A stretch of DNA of 64,000 nucleotides from Leptolinea tardivitalis (lineage in GTDB: Bacteria; Chloroflexota; Anaerolineae; Anaerolineales; Anaerolineaceae), in the NCBI RefSeq assembly GCF_001050275.1, contig NZ_BBYA01000008.1, positions 434,001-498,000 on the forward strand, written 5' to 3'. A program made the position numbers and the translations under genes. Shown piece after piece: positions 16,503 to 26,186 of this stretch. Numbering within the stretch: the stretch's first letter is position 1; the number at the start of each line of letters is the position of its first letter. The notes under the pieces are model-generated. The model did no database searches. It had not been told where the DNA came from and saw nothing but the letters and a program-made list of their open reading frames with translations.

Positions 16503-18227
16503 ATGCTATGGTTTTGGGAGGGTTCTTTGCGATCGAAGATTTTGAGATCCCCTTTTGAAGTGGCTCTGGTCGTAATAATTGTGTTGGCGCATTTGTATGT
16601 TGCTCTGGCACCGGCAAACAGCCTGATGAATTGGTACACCACAGATGACGCTTTCTATTATTTCAAAACAGCCCAAAATATCGGGCTTGGACACGATATC
16701 TCATTTGACGGTATCAGCCGGACAAATGGATTTCATCCTTTATGGATGATCATTTGTGTTCCTATTTTCCTTCTGACCAATGTAAACCTGCTGCTTCCAC
16801 TGCGTATAGTTGTCCTTCTGGCCGGATTAATGAATGCTGCCACTGTAGTTTTGATTTGGCGTTTATTTAATTCAAACGGAGCTGCATTCGCCGGAGTACT
16901 GGCGACCCTTTTTTGGGCATTTTCCACACGCGTTCATGCCATAACTGTAACGCTGGGAATGGAATCAACTGTCAATGCACTAACGGTTACACTGTTGATT
17001 TACCTGGCTTCTCAACTGGATGTAAAAAAAGAGCTGGGGACCCTTAAAAAGCAGGATTTTGGTTTGATTGGAATCACGGCGATTTTCACGTTTCTAAGCC
17101 GCATTGATAATGGATTTGTCATTGCTGCTGTATTATTCTGGATTTTGCTAAAGCACCGTGATTCACTGGCTGTTGCAGGTGAAAATAGAAAACAGGTCTG
17201 GCTCCGGCGCCTGAAAATTGCCCTTATGCTCGGCCTACCTGTCGGGATTACACTGTTTGCATATCTGGGATTCAATAAGTGGTATTTTGGCACAGAAACA
17301 CCGGTCAGTGGACAGATAAAACGCTGGTGGGGAACATTACCTAACACTGTTTATGGTTTTCCTGTTGATAACTACAAAGTGTTCCTCACTCATTTGATCA
17401 CACCACAGGTGAATATTGGCCCATTTGCATTAATCACTCAGACTCCTCATGATATTGCTTACTGGATCGAAAATGCATTCAAATTGACTGGAGACCTGAA
17501 AACGACCCACCGGATTCTGGTACTTGTCATTAGCCTTGTACTTTCCGGGGTCGCTGCATTGCTGATTAAATATAACTGGAAGCGGGCGGTGAAATTAATA
17601 GACCGCTTTTATCTTGTCCCATTCTTCATTGGTTGCATGGCTCAAATCTACAGTTACAAATCTACCACCTATATCGAAACACTCACCTGGTATTGGGTGA
17701 GTGAGATGGTTCTCATTGTGCTGGCAGAAGGGATTCTGGCTGACTGCCTGATCGAATGGATTAAAAAGAAGGTGACATCCCAAAGGGTATACCAGATGGT
17801 TGGTGCTGTTCTGGCACTTGCCATGATCGTTCCTTACATTTCTTATATTATCAATCTGGCACCTTATCAGGTAGACCCTGAATATTCGGAAGCTTATCTG
17901 GGTGGAGCCCATGCGCTGGAGCAATTCACAGAACCAGGGTCTATCATAGGTACAACTGGCGGCGGGATAGTGGCGTATTTCATAAAAGACCGCACGATTG
18001 TCAATCTCGATGGTCTGATTAACAGCAATGAATACTTCCAACGAATGCGGCGTGGAAAAACAACAGAGTATTTCGATAAAATCGGACTTGATTATGTGTA
18101 CGGCAATATTTATATGATCACAAAAAGTGATCCGTATGCTCGCATGTTTTCTGACAGAGTTGAATTGATTGGAACAGTGGAAGGAGCCAGTCTATTCCGG
18201 TACAGGCCATCAAAACCGGCAAATTAG
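16503..18227 (+). CDS. GT39/ArnT-like polyprenyl-sugar glycosyltransferase, multi-pass membrane protein
   Basis: A 574-residue membrane protein with about ten hydrophobic helices and a soluble C-terminal part. The first outer loop has WYTTDDAFYY followed by RTNGFHPLW, the acidic catalytic-loop pattern of GT-C transferases that use lipid-linked sugars. ATG 16503 directly follows a strong hairpin and lacks a ribosome site. TTG 16527, with GGGAGGG four bases ahead, is a good alternative start that would remove eight residues. Likely role: surface glycan or protein glycosylation. It ends at a bidirectional terminator shared with the next gene. Confidence 0.78.
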   Translation: MLWFWEGSLRSKILRSPFEVALVVIIVLAHLYVALAPANSLMNWYTTDDAFYYFKTAQNIGLGHDISFDGISRTNGFHPLWMIICVPIFLLTNVNLLLPLRIVVLLAGLMNAATVVLIWRLFNSNGAAFAGVLATLFWAFSTRVHAITVTLGMESTVNALTVTLLIYLASQLDVKKELGTLKKQDFGLIGITAIFTFLSRIDNGFVIAAVLFWILLKHRDSLAVAGENRKQVWLRRLKIALMLGLPVGITLFAYLGFNKWYFGTETPVSGQIKRWWGTLPNTVYGFPVDNYKVFLTHLITPQVNIGPFALITQTPHDIAYWIENAFKLTGDLKTTHRILVLVISLVLSGVAALLIKYNWKRAVKLIDRFYLVPFFIGCMAQIYSYKSTTYIETLTWYWVSEMVLIVLAEGILADCLIEWIKKKVTSQRVYQMVGAVLALAMIVPYISYIINLAPYQVDPEYSEAYLGGAHALEQFTEPGSIIGTTGGGIVAYFIKDRTIVNLDGLINSNEYFQRMRRGKTTEYFDKIGLDYVYGNIYMITKSDPYARMFSDRVELIGTVEGASLFRYRPSKPAN

Positions 18228-18234
18228 TCTATAA

Positions 18235-18273
18235 AACGGCCGCCTCATACAAAGAGGCGGCCGTTCTTTTTTT
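18235..18273. terminator. Bidirectional terminator between the GT39 and GT4 genes
   Basis: AACGGCCGCCTC (18235-18246) pairs perfectly with GAGGCGGCCGTT (18254-18265). A run of Ts follows on the plus strand, and a TTTTAT tail on the minus strand. Confidence 0.88.
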
Positions 18274-18283
18274 ATAAACTCCA

Positions 18284-19531
18284 TCAGGCAGTTGTTATCT
18301 CTTTTATAGGAGAGGCACCGGGGCGTATTTGAAGCCATTCTGTCTGCGGATTTGGAAGCTCCCTTCCAGCCACAAGGGCATAATATAACATGCTATAGGC
18401 GGCGATGGTGTTTTCAATCGTATGCGTCTGTACAAGCCTTAGGCTTTCTGTGCCAAGACTGGTCCATTGGTCAGGATGAGCAAGGAAATAATCGATTTTT
18501 TCAGCCGCATCTTTGGATGAACCAGGTGAAAATAGAAAACCGTTTTTTCCCTGGTGGACCAATTCAGGCAAAGCGCGGGCATTGGCCAGAAGCAGTGGTT
18601 TGGCACAGGCCATGGCTTCAAGAGAAGCAATTGAGAGTAATTCAGCTTCACTTGGCATAGTGAACAAATCAACCGAGTTAATCAAGGATGGCAGGTCTTC
18701 ATTGGGGACAAAACCAAGAAAATGGACCTGGTCCTCCATATGTAGATGGATTACCAGTTCTTCGAGATGTTTCTTATATGACCCGGTTCCAGCAACGGCG
18801 AATTGAATATCGTTCTTTTGACGGAGTTTTAATGCCTGAATAATTATGTCGATCTTCTTTTCAGCATCCACCCGGCCTACGAAAAGGATGGTTGGTTTAT
18901 CAGGATCAAGTTTATATTTCTTTTTCCATTCTGTTCTATCGATGGATGGTTGAGGCATGAATCGCCGGATATTGACCCCACATGAAATGGGATAAACGGG
19001 CAATTTAATGTGCTGCTGTCGAAGTATTTCTGCCGCCGTACGAGATGGGGCAGTGGCAAAATCCAGATGATTAAAGGTAAAGAGCATCCATTGCCACATT
19101 ATTTTGCCTAATATGGATGCAAAGTATTTTGAACCAGGAACATACGGAGTCAGGTTATCAGGAACAAAATGGTTGGTGCCGACTAACCGAATTTCCCGTT
19201 TTTTTCCTTCATGAACAAAAGTATTGCTCAAAGGATAATGATCATGAATATGAATGATATCTGGCTGAAAACGGTTCAAAATCTCGCGCACCTGACGGCC
19301 AGGAAAGAAGGACATAGCCGCTTCAGAGTGGAAACGTCCCAGATCAAACGATTCAATCTCCTGGATTTCAACACCGTTACGAAAATGGATTTTTGGCTTT
19401 CCGTCAAGTGCCGGAATTACTACGAGTACTTTATTTCCCTGGGCTGCAAGTCCCTCGGCAAGATTGATTGTGAAGATGGATTGACCATTGAGCGAGGGGA
19501 AATATGTGCAGCCTGTTATCAGGATCCGCAT
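18284..19531 (-). CDS. GT4-family glycosyltransferase
   Basis: A 415-residue GT-B enzyme. The N-terminal domain has TYFPSLNGQSIFTINLAEGL, with its acceptor-side glycine turn, and HIHDHYPLS. The C-terminal donor domain has ILFVGRVDAEKKID and the E-x7-E motif region (EAELLSIASLEAMACAKP). Retaining transferases of this kind build glycolipids such as mannosyl-phosphatidylinositol or diglycosyl-diacylglycerol. AGGAAGG precedes the ATG. The sugar is not predictable by eye. Confidence 0.85.
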   Translation of the reverse strand: MRILITGCTYFPSLNGQSIFTINLAEGLAAQGNKVLVVIPALDGKPKIHFRNGVEIQEIESFDLGRFHSEAAMSFFPGRQVREILNRFQPDIIHIHDHYPLSNTFVHEGKKREIRLVGTNHFVPDNLTPYVPGSKYFASILGKIMWQWMLFTFNHLDFATAPSRTAAEILRQQHIKLPVYPISCGVNIRRFMPQPSIDRTEWKKKYKLDPDKPTILFVGRVDAEKKIDIIIQALKLRQKNDIQFAVAGTGSYKKHLEELVIHLHMEDQVHFLGFVPNEDLPSLINSVDLFTMPSEAELLSIASLEAMACAKPLLLANARALPELVHQGKNGFLFSPGSSKDAAEKIDYFLAHPDQWTSLGTESLRLVQTHTIENTIAAYSMLYYALVAGRELPNPQTEWLQIRPGASPIKEITTA

Positions 19532-19572
19532 AGTGCCTTCCTACAATGAGAGATGGATTGTTCAAATTTTAT

Positions 19573-20211
19573 TTATTGTTCGTCTGATACGTCTTCAAAT
19601 GCTCCGCTGGCTTTTAAAGCCTTGCGGATGAAATGTACCATAACGAGAAGAAAAACGATAGATGCCCCCAGAAGAACATATTCAATTCCTCTAGAAATAC
19701 TGGTTAACATCTTCGTTCCATGATATCCGATAAACACAAGTGCGCCTGTCCAGATCATTTCACCCATCAACAAGGTAGGCAGCCATTTTTTTAGAGGAAC
19801 TTTGGCCATACCGGCAGCCAAGAGGGATGGAATCATGAAACCGGATGATAGCTTGGCGAAAAATAATATTTTTGCCGCATGTCGGTGCATTTCATCTTCA
19901 AGGTGTGACATCTGGCGAGGTTTAATTCCAAGCCAGCGTTGGTAGGGAAGAAGCCATTCCATCTTTCCTGCATAACCAAGACGATACCAGACCATATCTG
20001 CTGTTAGGTTTCCGCAGGCGGCGGATGCCAAAACAAGTCCGGTCTTCAAATAACCAGAAGCAGATGCAGATGCGCCCAGCAGAGTTACGATAGGGCCTTC
20101 TATTGCCACCAAAACAGCAATAATAAGATAATTCCAAGACCCAACCTGGGTAACAACCCCAACTTGGAGATTTTGCCAGAAAGTTTGAATTACATTAACC
20201 ATAACATTCAT
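19573..20211 (-). CDS. DedA/SNARE-associated family membrane protein
   Basis: A 212-residue multi-pass protein with the DedA signature region: a GPIVTLLGASASASGYL re-entrant segment, GNLTADMVWYRLGY, and FFAKLSSGFMIPSLLAAGMAKVP, containing the conserved glycine and basic positions. DedA proteins act in lipid-carrier recycling (undecaprenyl phosphate) or phospholipid scrambling and affect the proton-motive force. The gap behind it (20212-20451) holds a small hairpin (ATCCTG-N5-CAGGAT, 20293-20309) and no gene that I can see. Confidence 0.85.
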   Translation of the reverse strand: MNVMVNVIQTFWQNLQVGVVTQVGSWNYLIIAVLVAIEGPIVTLLGASASASGYLKTGLVLASAACGNLTADMVWYRLGYAGKMEWLLPYQRWLGIKPRQMSHLEDEMHRHAAKILFFAKLSSGFMIPSLLAAGMAKVPLKKWLPTLLMGEMIWTGALVFIGYHGTKMLTSISRGIEYVLLGASIVFLLVMVHFIRKALKASGAFEDVSDEQ

Positions 20212-20451
20212 TGTTTCTCGCTACCGTCCTTATATCATATACGATTCGGTGTAGGTTTTCGGTGCAAGCACAATATGAAAACATGACTTTTCATCCTGTT
20301 TTACAGGATTCAATGTCTGCAAATATCATAAACCGATTTAACCCGAATTACAAGTAAGGTGCAAGTTCTATGCTGATTAGAGATTATTAATTTATTGTGT
20401 ACAGGTGTGAACCTGATACATTTTGAGGTCTATTGAATATTAAGGTTCGGC

Positions 20452-21279
20452 TTATAGCCAGCCTTGAAAATGATACGAAACCAATCCTAAATATTCTTTT
20501 AGAACTGTCGTTGTTAATCCAAGCGAACTGGAATTGGGCAATATGTTGGTCAGCAAGGTTTCAAAATTGGGAGAAAATGTCCTTTGCCACCCATCTTCTG
20601 TAATTGTGAAATCTGCAGGGGAAGGAATGACAATCAAACCCTGTTTTTCAAATAAAGGAACAGAACGGGGCATGTGCATGGCTGTTGTTACAAGAATTAT
20701 TCGGTTAATTCCTCTTGCCTTTAACAATTCAGCACAATAAACTGCATCTTCATGGGTATTTTGAGATTTAGGTTGAAGCAAGATGGCTGATTCGGGTACA
20801 CCCAGCTTTATCATTATCTGTTGCATGTCTGCTGCCGGAGATTTGTCAACCGAATCCATCCAATCTATGTTTCCACCGCTCAATACGATGAGGGGGGCGG
20901 CACCTGCATGATATAGATCTGCCGCATGGATCATCCGGTCTCCGGCACTATTTACTTCAACGGCTGTTCGTGGCGGATAAGATGATTCGGTTCCACCACC
21001 AAGCACAACAATAGCCGGGGCAGAGATAGGTGCCTGCTGAGGCAAATATTTCCATTCCAGTGATCTGGCAAGACTATACGAGACCCATCGATTGCCTGAA
21101 AGAAACAAGATCAAACCGCTGAGGATTATCAGGGTTTTGGATATTTTCTGATGTTTTGAAAAGATCAATGCAAAAAGAATCAGAATGGTAGAAAGACCAA
21201 GAGGGTATACAAACAGGGGAAGCAATTTTGAAAGAAATATGAACATAAGTTTGATTGTAATCGATGAAAATCCTTGCAT
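20452..21279 (-). CDS. YdcF/ElyC-type DUF218 membrane protein
   Basis: About 275 residues, with two N-terminal membrane helices (within about 10-65) and a DUF218 domain. The domain shows VVLGGG, PLIVLSGGNI, a QNTHEDAVYCAELL segment and ILVTTAMHMPRS, which match the ElyC/SanA/YdcF family. Members influence envelope biogenesis and undecaprenyl-phosphate lipid carriers. ATG 21279 is chosen over TTG 21297; neither has a clear ribosome site. A second, anchor-less YdcF homologue lies at 42026. Confidence 0.8.
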   Translation of the reverse strand: MQGFSSITIKLMFIFLSKLLPLFVYPLGLSTILILFALIFSKHQKISKTLIILSGLILFLSGNRWVSYSLARSLEWKYLPQQAPISAPAIVVLGGGTESSYPPRTAVEVNSAGDRMIHAADLYHAGAAPLIVLSGGNIDWMDSVDKSPAADMQQIMIKLGVPESAILLQPKSQNTHEDAVYCAELLKARGINRIILVTTAMHMPRSVPLFEKQGLIVIPSPADFTITEDGWQRTFSPNFETLLTNILPNSSSLGLTTTVLKEYLGLVSYHFQGWL

Positions 21280-21322
21280 GATATAATCCGGCTTCAATTA
21301 GTGAGTATATGTAAAAGGTTTT

Positions 21323-22768
21323 ATGACGGCTCCCGATTATTCAAAAAAATGGCAGGTATTAATTGCCATATCATTTGGTGTTTTTCTCGCCACATTGGAT
21401 AGCAGTATTGTCAATATCTCTTTGCCTACATTAGAGAATAAATTGAACACCGATTTTGCCAGTGTTCAATGGGTGGTGCTCGCATATCTTTTAACCATCA
21501 CAGTCTTACTTCTCGGAATTGGCCGACTTGCAGATATGATCGGTAAGAAATCTTTATATATCGCCGGATTTTTTATTTTTACCATCGGTTCGCTTCTATG
21601 CGGACTATCAAACAAAGTGACATGGTTAATTTTTTTCCGAGTTCTACAGGCCATAGGTGGATCGTTTTTAATGGCTCTTGGTCCGGCATTATTGGCAGAA
21701 GGATTTCCACCGGAAGAACGGGGCAGGGCGCTTGGAATCAATGGTCTGGCGGTTTCATTGGGGATTATCACCGGTCCCACACTGGGTGGAATTATCCTGG
21801 CAAATCTTGGTTGGAATTGGATTTTCTTTGTGAATATTCCTGTTGGCCTTCTTGCCATTCCGATCGGAATTCGTTCTCTGCCAAGAATAAATAAGCAAAA
21901 CGACGAGAAATTTGATTTTCGAGGCGGGTTGTTATTATTTTTAACACTATCTTGTCTTTTATTTGGATTGACGATTTCCCAAAATAGGGGATTCCTATCT
22001 TCTCCTTCAATAATTCTCTTTACAGCATTTCTCCTATTGCTATTGCTTTTTGTGTGGACGGAAAAAAGAATCGAACAACCAGTTGTAGATTTATCGTTAT
22101 TCCATAATAAGCTATTTAGCGTGAACATCATCACAGGATTCTTGACATTTGTAGCCAGTGCAGGAACTGTCTTTCTGGTTCCTTTTTATCTACAAAATGT
22201 TTTGAATTATGATCCAGAGACATCTGGACTTCTGATGTCTGTATTTCCCATCGCATTGGGAATCACCGGTCCAATTTCAGGTTGGCTCTCCGATAAGTAT
22301 GGGTTTCGGTTGTTAACAATTATTGGACTTTTTGTACTAACACTTAGTTATTTCAACCTTTCACGGCTTTCAATTCAAACGACCTGGTGGGAATTTGTTC
22401 TTTGCTATATACCGATTGGAATAGGAATGGGTTTATTCCAAAGTCCTAACAACTCAGCTATTTTAAGTTCAGCTTCTGCCAACCGGTTGGGAGTTGTATC
22501 GGGTTTGTTAGCCATTTCCCGGACATTGGGTCAAACGAGTGGAATAGCCATTATAGGTGCCATTTGGACAGCCCTGGTATTCAAATCATCGGGTTTTCTG
22601 ACCCAGGGAGCAACGTCTGCACCGGCAGCATTTCAGGTCAACGGGTTGCATATTGTTTGTCTGATTCTGGGAACAATTCTTTCACTGGGAACGGTATTAA
22701 GTATTATCGCCTGGCGGCAGGAACGAACTGCTACAAAATCTTTGGTGATTGAGCCTCAAATTAAATAA
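21323..22768 (+). CDS. MFS transporter, DHA2 (14-helix drug:H+ antiporter) family
   Basis: A 481-residue integral membrane protein with about 14 helices. Helix 1 contains ATLDSSIVNISLPTL, which matches the DHA2 motif LDxTIVNVALP. The inter-helix loop has GRLADMIGKKSLYIAG (motif A), and GPTLGGIILANLGWNWIFFVNIPVG is motif C, typical of EmrB/QacA exporters. Predicted to export drugs, lipids or other amphiphiles using the proton gradient. AAAGG lies just before the ATG. It stands alone, with its own terminator and no adjacent TetR/MarR regulator. Confidence 0.9.
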   Translation: MTAPDYSKKWQVLIAISFGVFLATLDSSIVNISLPTLENKLNTDFASVQWVVLAYLLTITVLLLGIGRLADMIGKKSLYIAGFFIFTIGSLLCGLSNKVTWLIFFRVLQAIGGSFLMALGPALLAEGFPPEERGRALGINGLAVSLGIITGPTLGGIILANLGWNWIFFVNIPVGLLAIPIGIRSLPRINKQNDEKFDFRGGLLLFLTLSCLLFGLTISQNRGFLSSPSIILFTAFLLLLLLFVWTEKRIEQPVVDLSLFHNKLFSVNIITGFLTFVASAGTVFLVPFYLQNVLNYDPETSGLLMSVFPIALGITGPISGWLSDKYGFRLLTIIGLFVLTLSYFNLSRLSIQTTWWEFVLCYIPIGIGMGLFQSPNNSAILSSASANRLGVVSGLLAISRTLGQTSGIAIIGAIWTALVFKSSGFLTQGATSAPAAFQVNGLHIVCLILGTILSLGTVLSIIAWRQERTATKSLVIEPQIK

Positions 22769-22804
22769 AAACCAGATGGATAAGGTATTCCATCTGGTTT
22801 TTTT
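22769..22804 (+). terminator. Intrinsic terminator after the MFS gene
   Basis: AACCAGATGGA-type stem (22769-22780) pairs with TCCATCTGGTTT (22789-22800), followed by Ts through 22804. The A-rich left flank also gives a U-tract for hpf on the minus strand. Confidence 0.85.
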
Positions 22805-22823
22805 GATCATACTGAGTTACGTA

Positions 22824-23384
22824 CTATCCAACTTTTGGTTCAATTAACCCATATGAACCATCACGGCGCCGGTAAAGAACATTGATTTGACTGGAATTAG
22901 CATTGTAGAAAATAAAGAAATTTTCATGACCCAACAAGGCCATTTGTTCAATGGCTTCAGCTTCATCCATCGGAACCAGAGTAAATTCTTTCCGGCGGAC
23001 AATGACAGGTCGTTCCACCTGTTCTTCAATAGCGGGTTCTGGTGCTACCGCTGAGGCGGGTGTCCCATCACCGCGACCACGTTCCCGTTTTCCTTTGTAA
23101 CGTTCTATTTGACGCTGCATCTTCTCAAGGGTTATATCCATGGCGGTAAAAATATCATCCGCCCTTTCCTCGGCGCGAAGGATATAACCTTTACCACGAA
23201 CGGTGATCTGGGCTACATTACGGTCACTCAGGCTGCGGGCGTTCTTTAGATGTGACAAATCAATGCGGACTTCATCAATCGCCGGGAGTAACCTGTCAAA
23301 TTTTGCTACTTTTTTATTAATATAATCACTAATTCGTTCGGTTACCTCCATATTCTTTGCTGAAATCTCGACCTTGAAATCCAT
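22824..23384 (-). CDS. hpf: Long ribosome hibernation-promoting factor
   Basis: A 186-residue long-form HPF/RaiA. The N-terminal S30AE domain (about 1-105) binds the 30S decoding region. A charged linker is followed by the C-terminal dimerisation domain (about 130-186; RRKEFTLVPMDEAEAIEQM and INVLYRRRDGSYGLIEP). It should pair 70S ribosomes into inactive 100S dimers in stationary phase. AAGGAGG lies about six bases before the ATG. It follows comFC by 48 bases and may be read from the tad transcript. Confidence 0.95.
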   Translation of the reverse strand: MDFKVEISAKNMEVTERISDYINKKVAKFDRLLPAIDEVRIDLSHLKNARSLSDRNVAQITVRGKGYILRAEERADDIFTAMDITLEKMQRQIERYKGKRERGRGDGTPASAVAPEPAIEEQVERPVIVRRKEFTLVPMDEAEAIEQMALLGHENFFIFYNANSSQINVLYRRRDGSYGLIEPKVG

Positions 23385-23432
23385 AGAAGCCTCCTTGACA
23401 GCTTATTTGATGGATCCACCAGGGGTTCCAGC

Positions 23433-24182
23433 CTATTGACTTGATAATGGAGCCCGAGCCAGGGTTAATGCATACACTTGCCTGGCTCCTGCTTCCTTTA
23501 GTGCAATAGCACATTCAGAAATGGTTGACCCTGTAGTGGATACATCATCTATTATTATGACAGATTTTAGATTAACGTACATAGAGTTTGCATAAAAAGC
23601 GCCTGAAACATTTTCTCGTCTTTCTTCTGCTGATAAATCTATCTGACTTTTTGTATCTACAACTCGTTGAATAGCTTTTGAATAATATGGAGCATGAATT
23701 AATGCGGCAAAAGGCCGGGCTAATTCTTCTGCCTGGTTATACCCCCGACTTTTGAATCTTTTTTTACTAAGTGGTACTGCTGTGACAATATCAACAGGCC
23801 ATTCATATTGCCTGTAGAGATTTACTAATAAAGGAGCGAGCACTTCGCCTAATCCAATATCATTACGATACTTCAAACGATGTAATGATTCTCGTGTCAA
23901 TCCTGTAAAAAGCGTGAAAGACCTGAGGCGGTTAAAACCAGGAGGGTTTAATTGACAATCATGGCATATACGGGCATCCATACCGGGTTCACCACATATT
24001 GGACAGATGGGTTCCGGTAATGACACAATTGTATTCCGGCATTCATCACACAGACGGACGCCTGTTTTTTGGCACCCCGGGCACTCAGGCGGGAAAACCC
24101 AATCAACGGCTTTCCAAAACATTTTATGGAAACGATACGAAAACTGCTGCCTTTGGAGGACAGCAGTTGAATAATCGGTCAT
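23433..24182 (-). CDS. comFC: ComFC-type competence protein, phosphoribosyltransferase fold
   Basis: A 249-residue protein with an N-terminal double zinc ribbon (Cys 34/37/45/48 and 60/63/73/76) and a type I phosphoribosyltransferase fold. The PRPP loop is VIIIDDVSTTGST (about 207-219), with the KSRGYNQAEELAR signature of ComFC/GntX. In transformable bacteria ComFC helps import or handle single-stranded DNA. It begins one base after the tadC stop, inside the pilus operon. That links the Tad pilus to DNA uptake by context only. Confidence 0.88.
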   Translation of the reverse strand: MTDYSTAVLQRQQFSYRFHKMFWKAVDWVFPPECPGCQKTGVRLCDECRNTIVSLPEPICPICGEPGMDARICHDCQLNPPGFNRLRSFTLFTGLTRESLHRLKYRNDIGLGEVLAPLLVNLYRQYEWPVDIVTAVPLSKKRFKSRGYNQAEELARPFAALIHAPYYSKAIQRVVDTKSQIDLSAEERRENVSGAFYANSMYVNLKSVIIIDDVSTTGSTISECAIALKEAGARQVYALTLARAPLSSQ

Positions 24183-24183
24183 T

Positions 24184-25149
24184 CTATTTGAACATACTGC
24201 CCAGAGCAGAATGCATTAACCTAAATGCGGCGGGAGTCAAAAGAACAATCATCAGCGAAGGGAAAATCAACAAAGCCATAGGAACAAGCATCTTGATAGG
24301 TACTTTGTGGGCTTCCTCTTCTGCCAGTTGACGACGCCGAATACGCATCTGATCAGATTGGATACGCAGTACTTTTGCCAGACTGACACCAAGTTGTTCA
24401 CTTTGAATAACCGCGGCAACAAAACTGGTCATTTCAGGAATACCGATGCGATCTGCCATGGTACGTAGAGCCTCTCGACGAAGTTTCCCCAGCTGAATTT
24501 CACGTATGGCACGGGCAAAAGCAAGACTCAATTCCGTTTCCCATTTTTCTGCCACTTTAGACATCGCTGCATCAAAACCAAGTCCGGCTTCAACGCAGAT
24601 CGTCAAGAGGTCAAGCGCGTCTGGCATGGCGCGGCGGATGTTGTGTTGACGTTTATTAATCGCTGAGCTTAAAAGCAATTGGGGAATGAAAAAACCCAAA
24701 ACTGAAAATCCAAGAACGATCAAAATCACAACTCCCAACGGCCAGCTTACTTTGGCTATTGAGAAAATCAAGAAAAGGAATCCACCAAAGAAAACAAAGG
24801 AAATGAACTGGAGAGCCATCATCATGGTGGGATCCAATTTTCCCGGACTGCCAGCCAATTCGAGTTTCTTTGCTGTATCCTGCAGAGCATTTTGAGGTGT
24901 GAAGCGAATAGCAATTTCACCCAACTTGCGGGCAATAGGGTAGATAACCCGTTCAGAAAATGGAAGTGAAAGTTCTAGTTTTTCCAGATTAACTACTTCA
25001 CCCCCCGTGGTTGACATTTCTTCCAACCGTTCCTGAAGGATTCGGTTGTTTTGGAATGAAGGATTGCGCAACCCTATTGCCACCAAAACGGCCGCAACGA
25101 CCAGGACGATTGCTATAAGGACCAAAAAACCGATCATTATATTAGACAT
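24184..25149 (-). CDS. tadC: Tad pilus inner-membrane platform protein TadC
   Basis: A 321-residue protein with an N-terminal membrane helix, two central helices (about 110-165) and a C-terminal helix. A T2SSF domain spans about 175-300, with ALDLLTICVEAGLGFDAAMSKVA and RIRRRQLAEEEAHKVPIKML motifs. TadC pairs with TadB as the platform that turns CpaF ATPase work into Flp pilin assembly. It lies 22 bases after tadB in the operon. Confidence 0.92.
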   Translation of the reverse strand: MSNIMIGFLVLIAIVLVVAAVLVAIGLRNPSFQNNRILQERLEEMSTTGGEVVNLEKLELSLPFSERVIYPIARKLGEIAIRFTPQNALQDTAKKLELAGSPGKLDPTMMMALQFISFVFFGGFLFLIFSIAKVSWPLGVVILIVLGFSVLGFFIPQLLLSSAINKRQHNIRRAMPDALDLLTICVEAGLGFDAAMSKVAEKWETELSLAFARAIREIQLGKLRREALRTMADRIGIPEMTSFVAAVIQSEQLGVSLAKVLRIQSDQMRIRRRQLAEEEAHKVPIKMLVPMALLIFPSLMIVLLTPAAFRLMHSALGSMFK

Positions 25150-25171
25150 ATTCCACGTCCTATCTCGCCGA

Positions 25172-26137
25172 TTAAACTTCGATGTCGCCCAGTTTATTCA
25201 TTGACATATAACCGGCGAAAATTAACAACGCACCCAAACCCAAAGAAATATAACCGCAGGGTACATTTTCTTTATTGAAAAATTCCATCATATAGGGACG
25301 ATTGACCAGATAAAGAACGCCCACTACAAAGAGCGGCAGCATGGAAAGAAACCGGCCAGAATACATTACCTGGGCCGTTAAAACCCGAATCTCGCCTTTT
25401 ATCCGAACACGCTCACGTATGGTATAGCTGATCGTATCCAAAATCTCTGCCAGATTACCACCGACCTCTCGTTGAACATTAATGGCTGTGATACAGAGGT
25501 CAAGATCATCACTGGGGATACGCCGTAACAGGTTATCCAGCGATTTCTCCATGGTGATACCGAGCTGCATTTCTTGAACAACACGCCGAAATTCATCGCA
25601 AATTGGAGGAGGAAGCTCGCGGCTTACGGCTTCCATAGCCTGCATTGTTGAAAAACCGGCACGCAGACCATTAACCATCAAATTCAACATATCTGGCAAC
25701 TGTTCATTAAACTTGATGAGACGTTTGGATTGCTGTCTTTTTAAGTACATACCGGGTAAGAAGGAACCACCGATGGCTCCAATCACACCCATAAGAATAT
25801 TCTGTCCAGTGAAAAACCAGAGTACCAGGCCGACACCAAAGGCAGCGATAACAATAACCGCAATATATTCACCGGGTTTCAATTTTAGGTCGGCGCGTGC
25901 CAGGCTCTTAGAAAGCCTTTCGCCTATGGAAGAACCTTCCATGCGACGATTAAGCCAGTCCGTCAATGGTTTTGCTGCCTGCTTTTGTAATTCTTCTTCG
26001 ACAACACCGGCTTCAACATAGCGACCCAGGCGTTCATCCACCAGGTCACGGTCGCTACGGACGGAAACTACGATGCCTACAATAAGCAACAATATGGCAA
26101 TACTTCCGCCAATAATAAAGAAGACCATTAAATTCAT
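25172..26137 (-). CDS. tadB: Tad pilus inner-membrane platform protein TadB
   Basis: A 321-residue protein with the same layout as TadC: an N-terminal helix, a central helix pair (about 90-130) and a T2SSF domain with QLPDMLNLMVNGLRAGFSTMQAM and VQREVGGNLAEILDTISYTIRER. The last two helices end at GDIEV. It forms the pilus assembly platform with TadC. The weak ribosome site (AGGA, ten bases upstream) fits expression within the operon. Confidence 0.92.
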   Translation of the reverse strand: MNLMVFFIIGGSIAILLLIVGIVVSVRSDRDLVDERLGRYVEAGVVEEELQKQAAKPLTDWLNRRMEGSSIGERLSKSLARADLKLKPGEYIAVIVIAAFGVGLVLWFFTGQNILMGVIGAIGGSFLPGMYLKRQQSKRLIKFNEQLPDMLNLMVNGLRAGFSTMQAMEAVSRELPPPICDEFRRVVQEMQLGITMEKSLDNLLRRIPSDDLDLCITAINVQREVGGNLAEILDTISYTIRERVRIKGEIRVLTAQVMYSGRFLSMLPLFVVGVLYLVNRPYMMEFFNKENVPCGYISLGLGALLIFAGYMSMNKLGDIEV

Positions 26138-26186
26138 GGTTTCGTTATCCTATCCTTATTGTATCAATCCGGGGTTTGATCAACAA

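Noticed and set aside
20212-20451. Possible small RNA or tRNA between dedA and the ydcF-like gene
   Set aside because: Only one 6-base-arm hairpin is visible, with no T-loop or cloverleaf, clear promoter pair or terminator.
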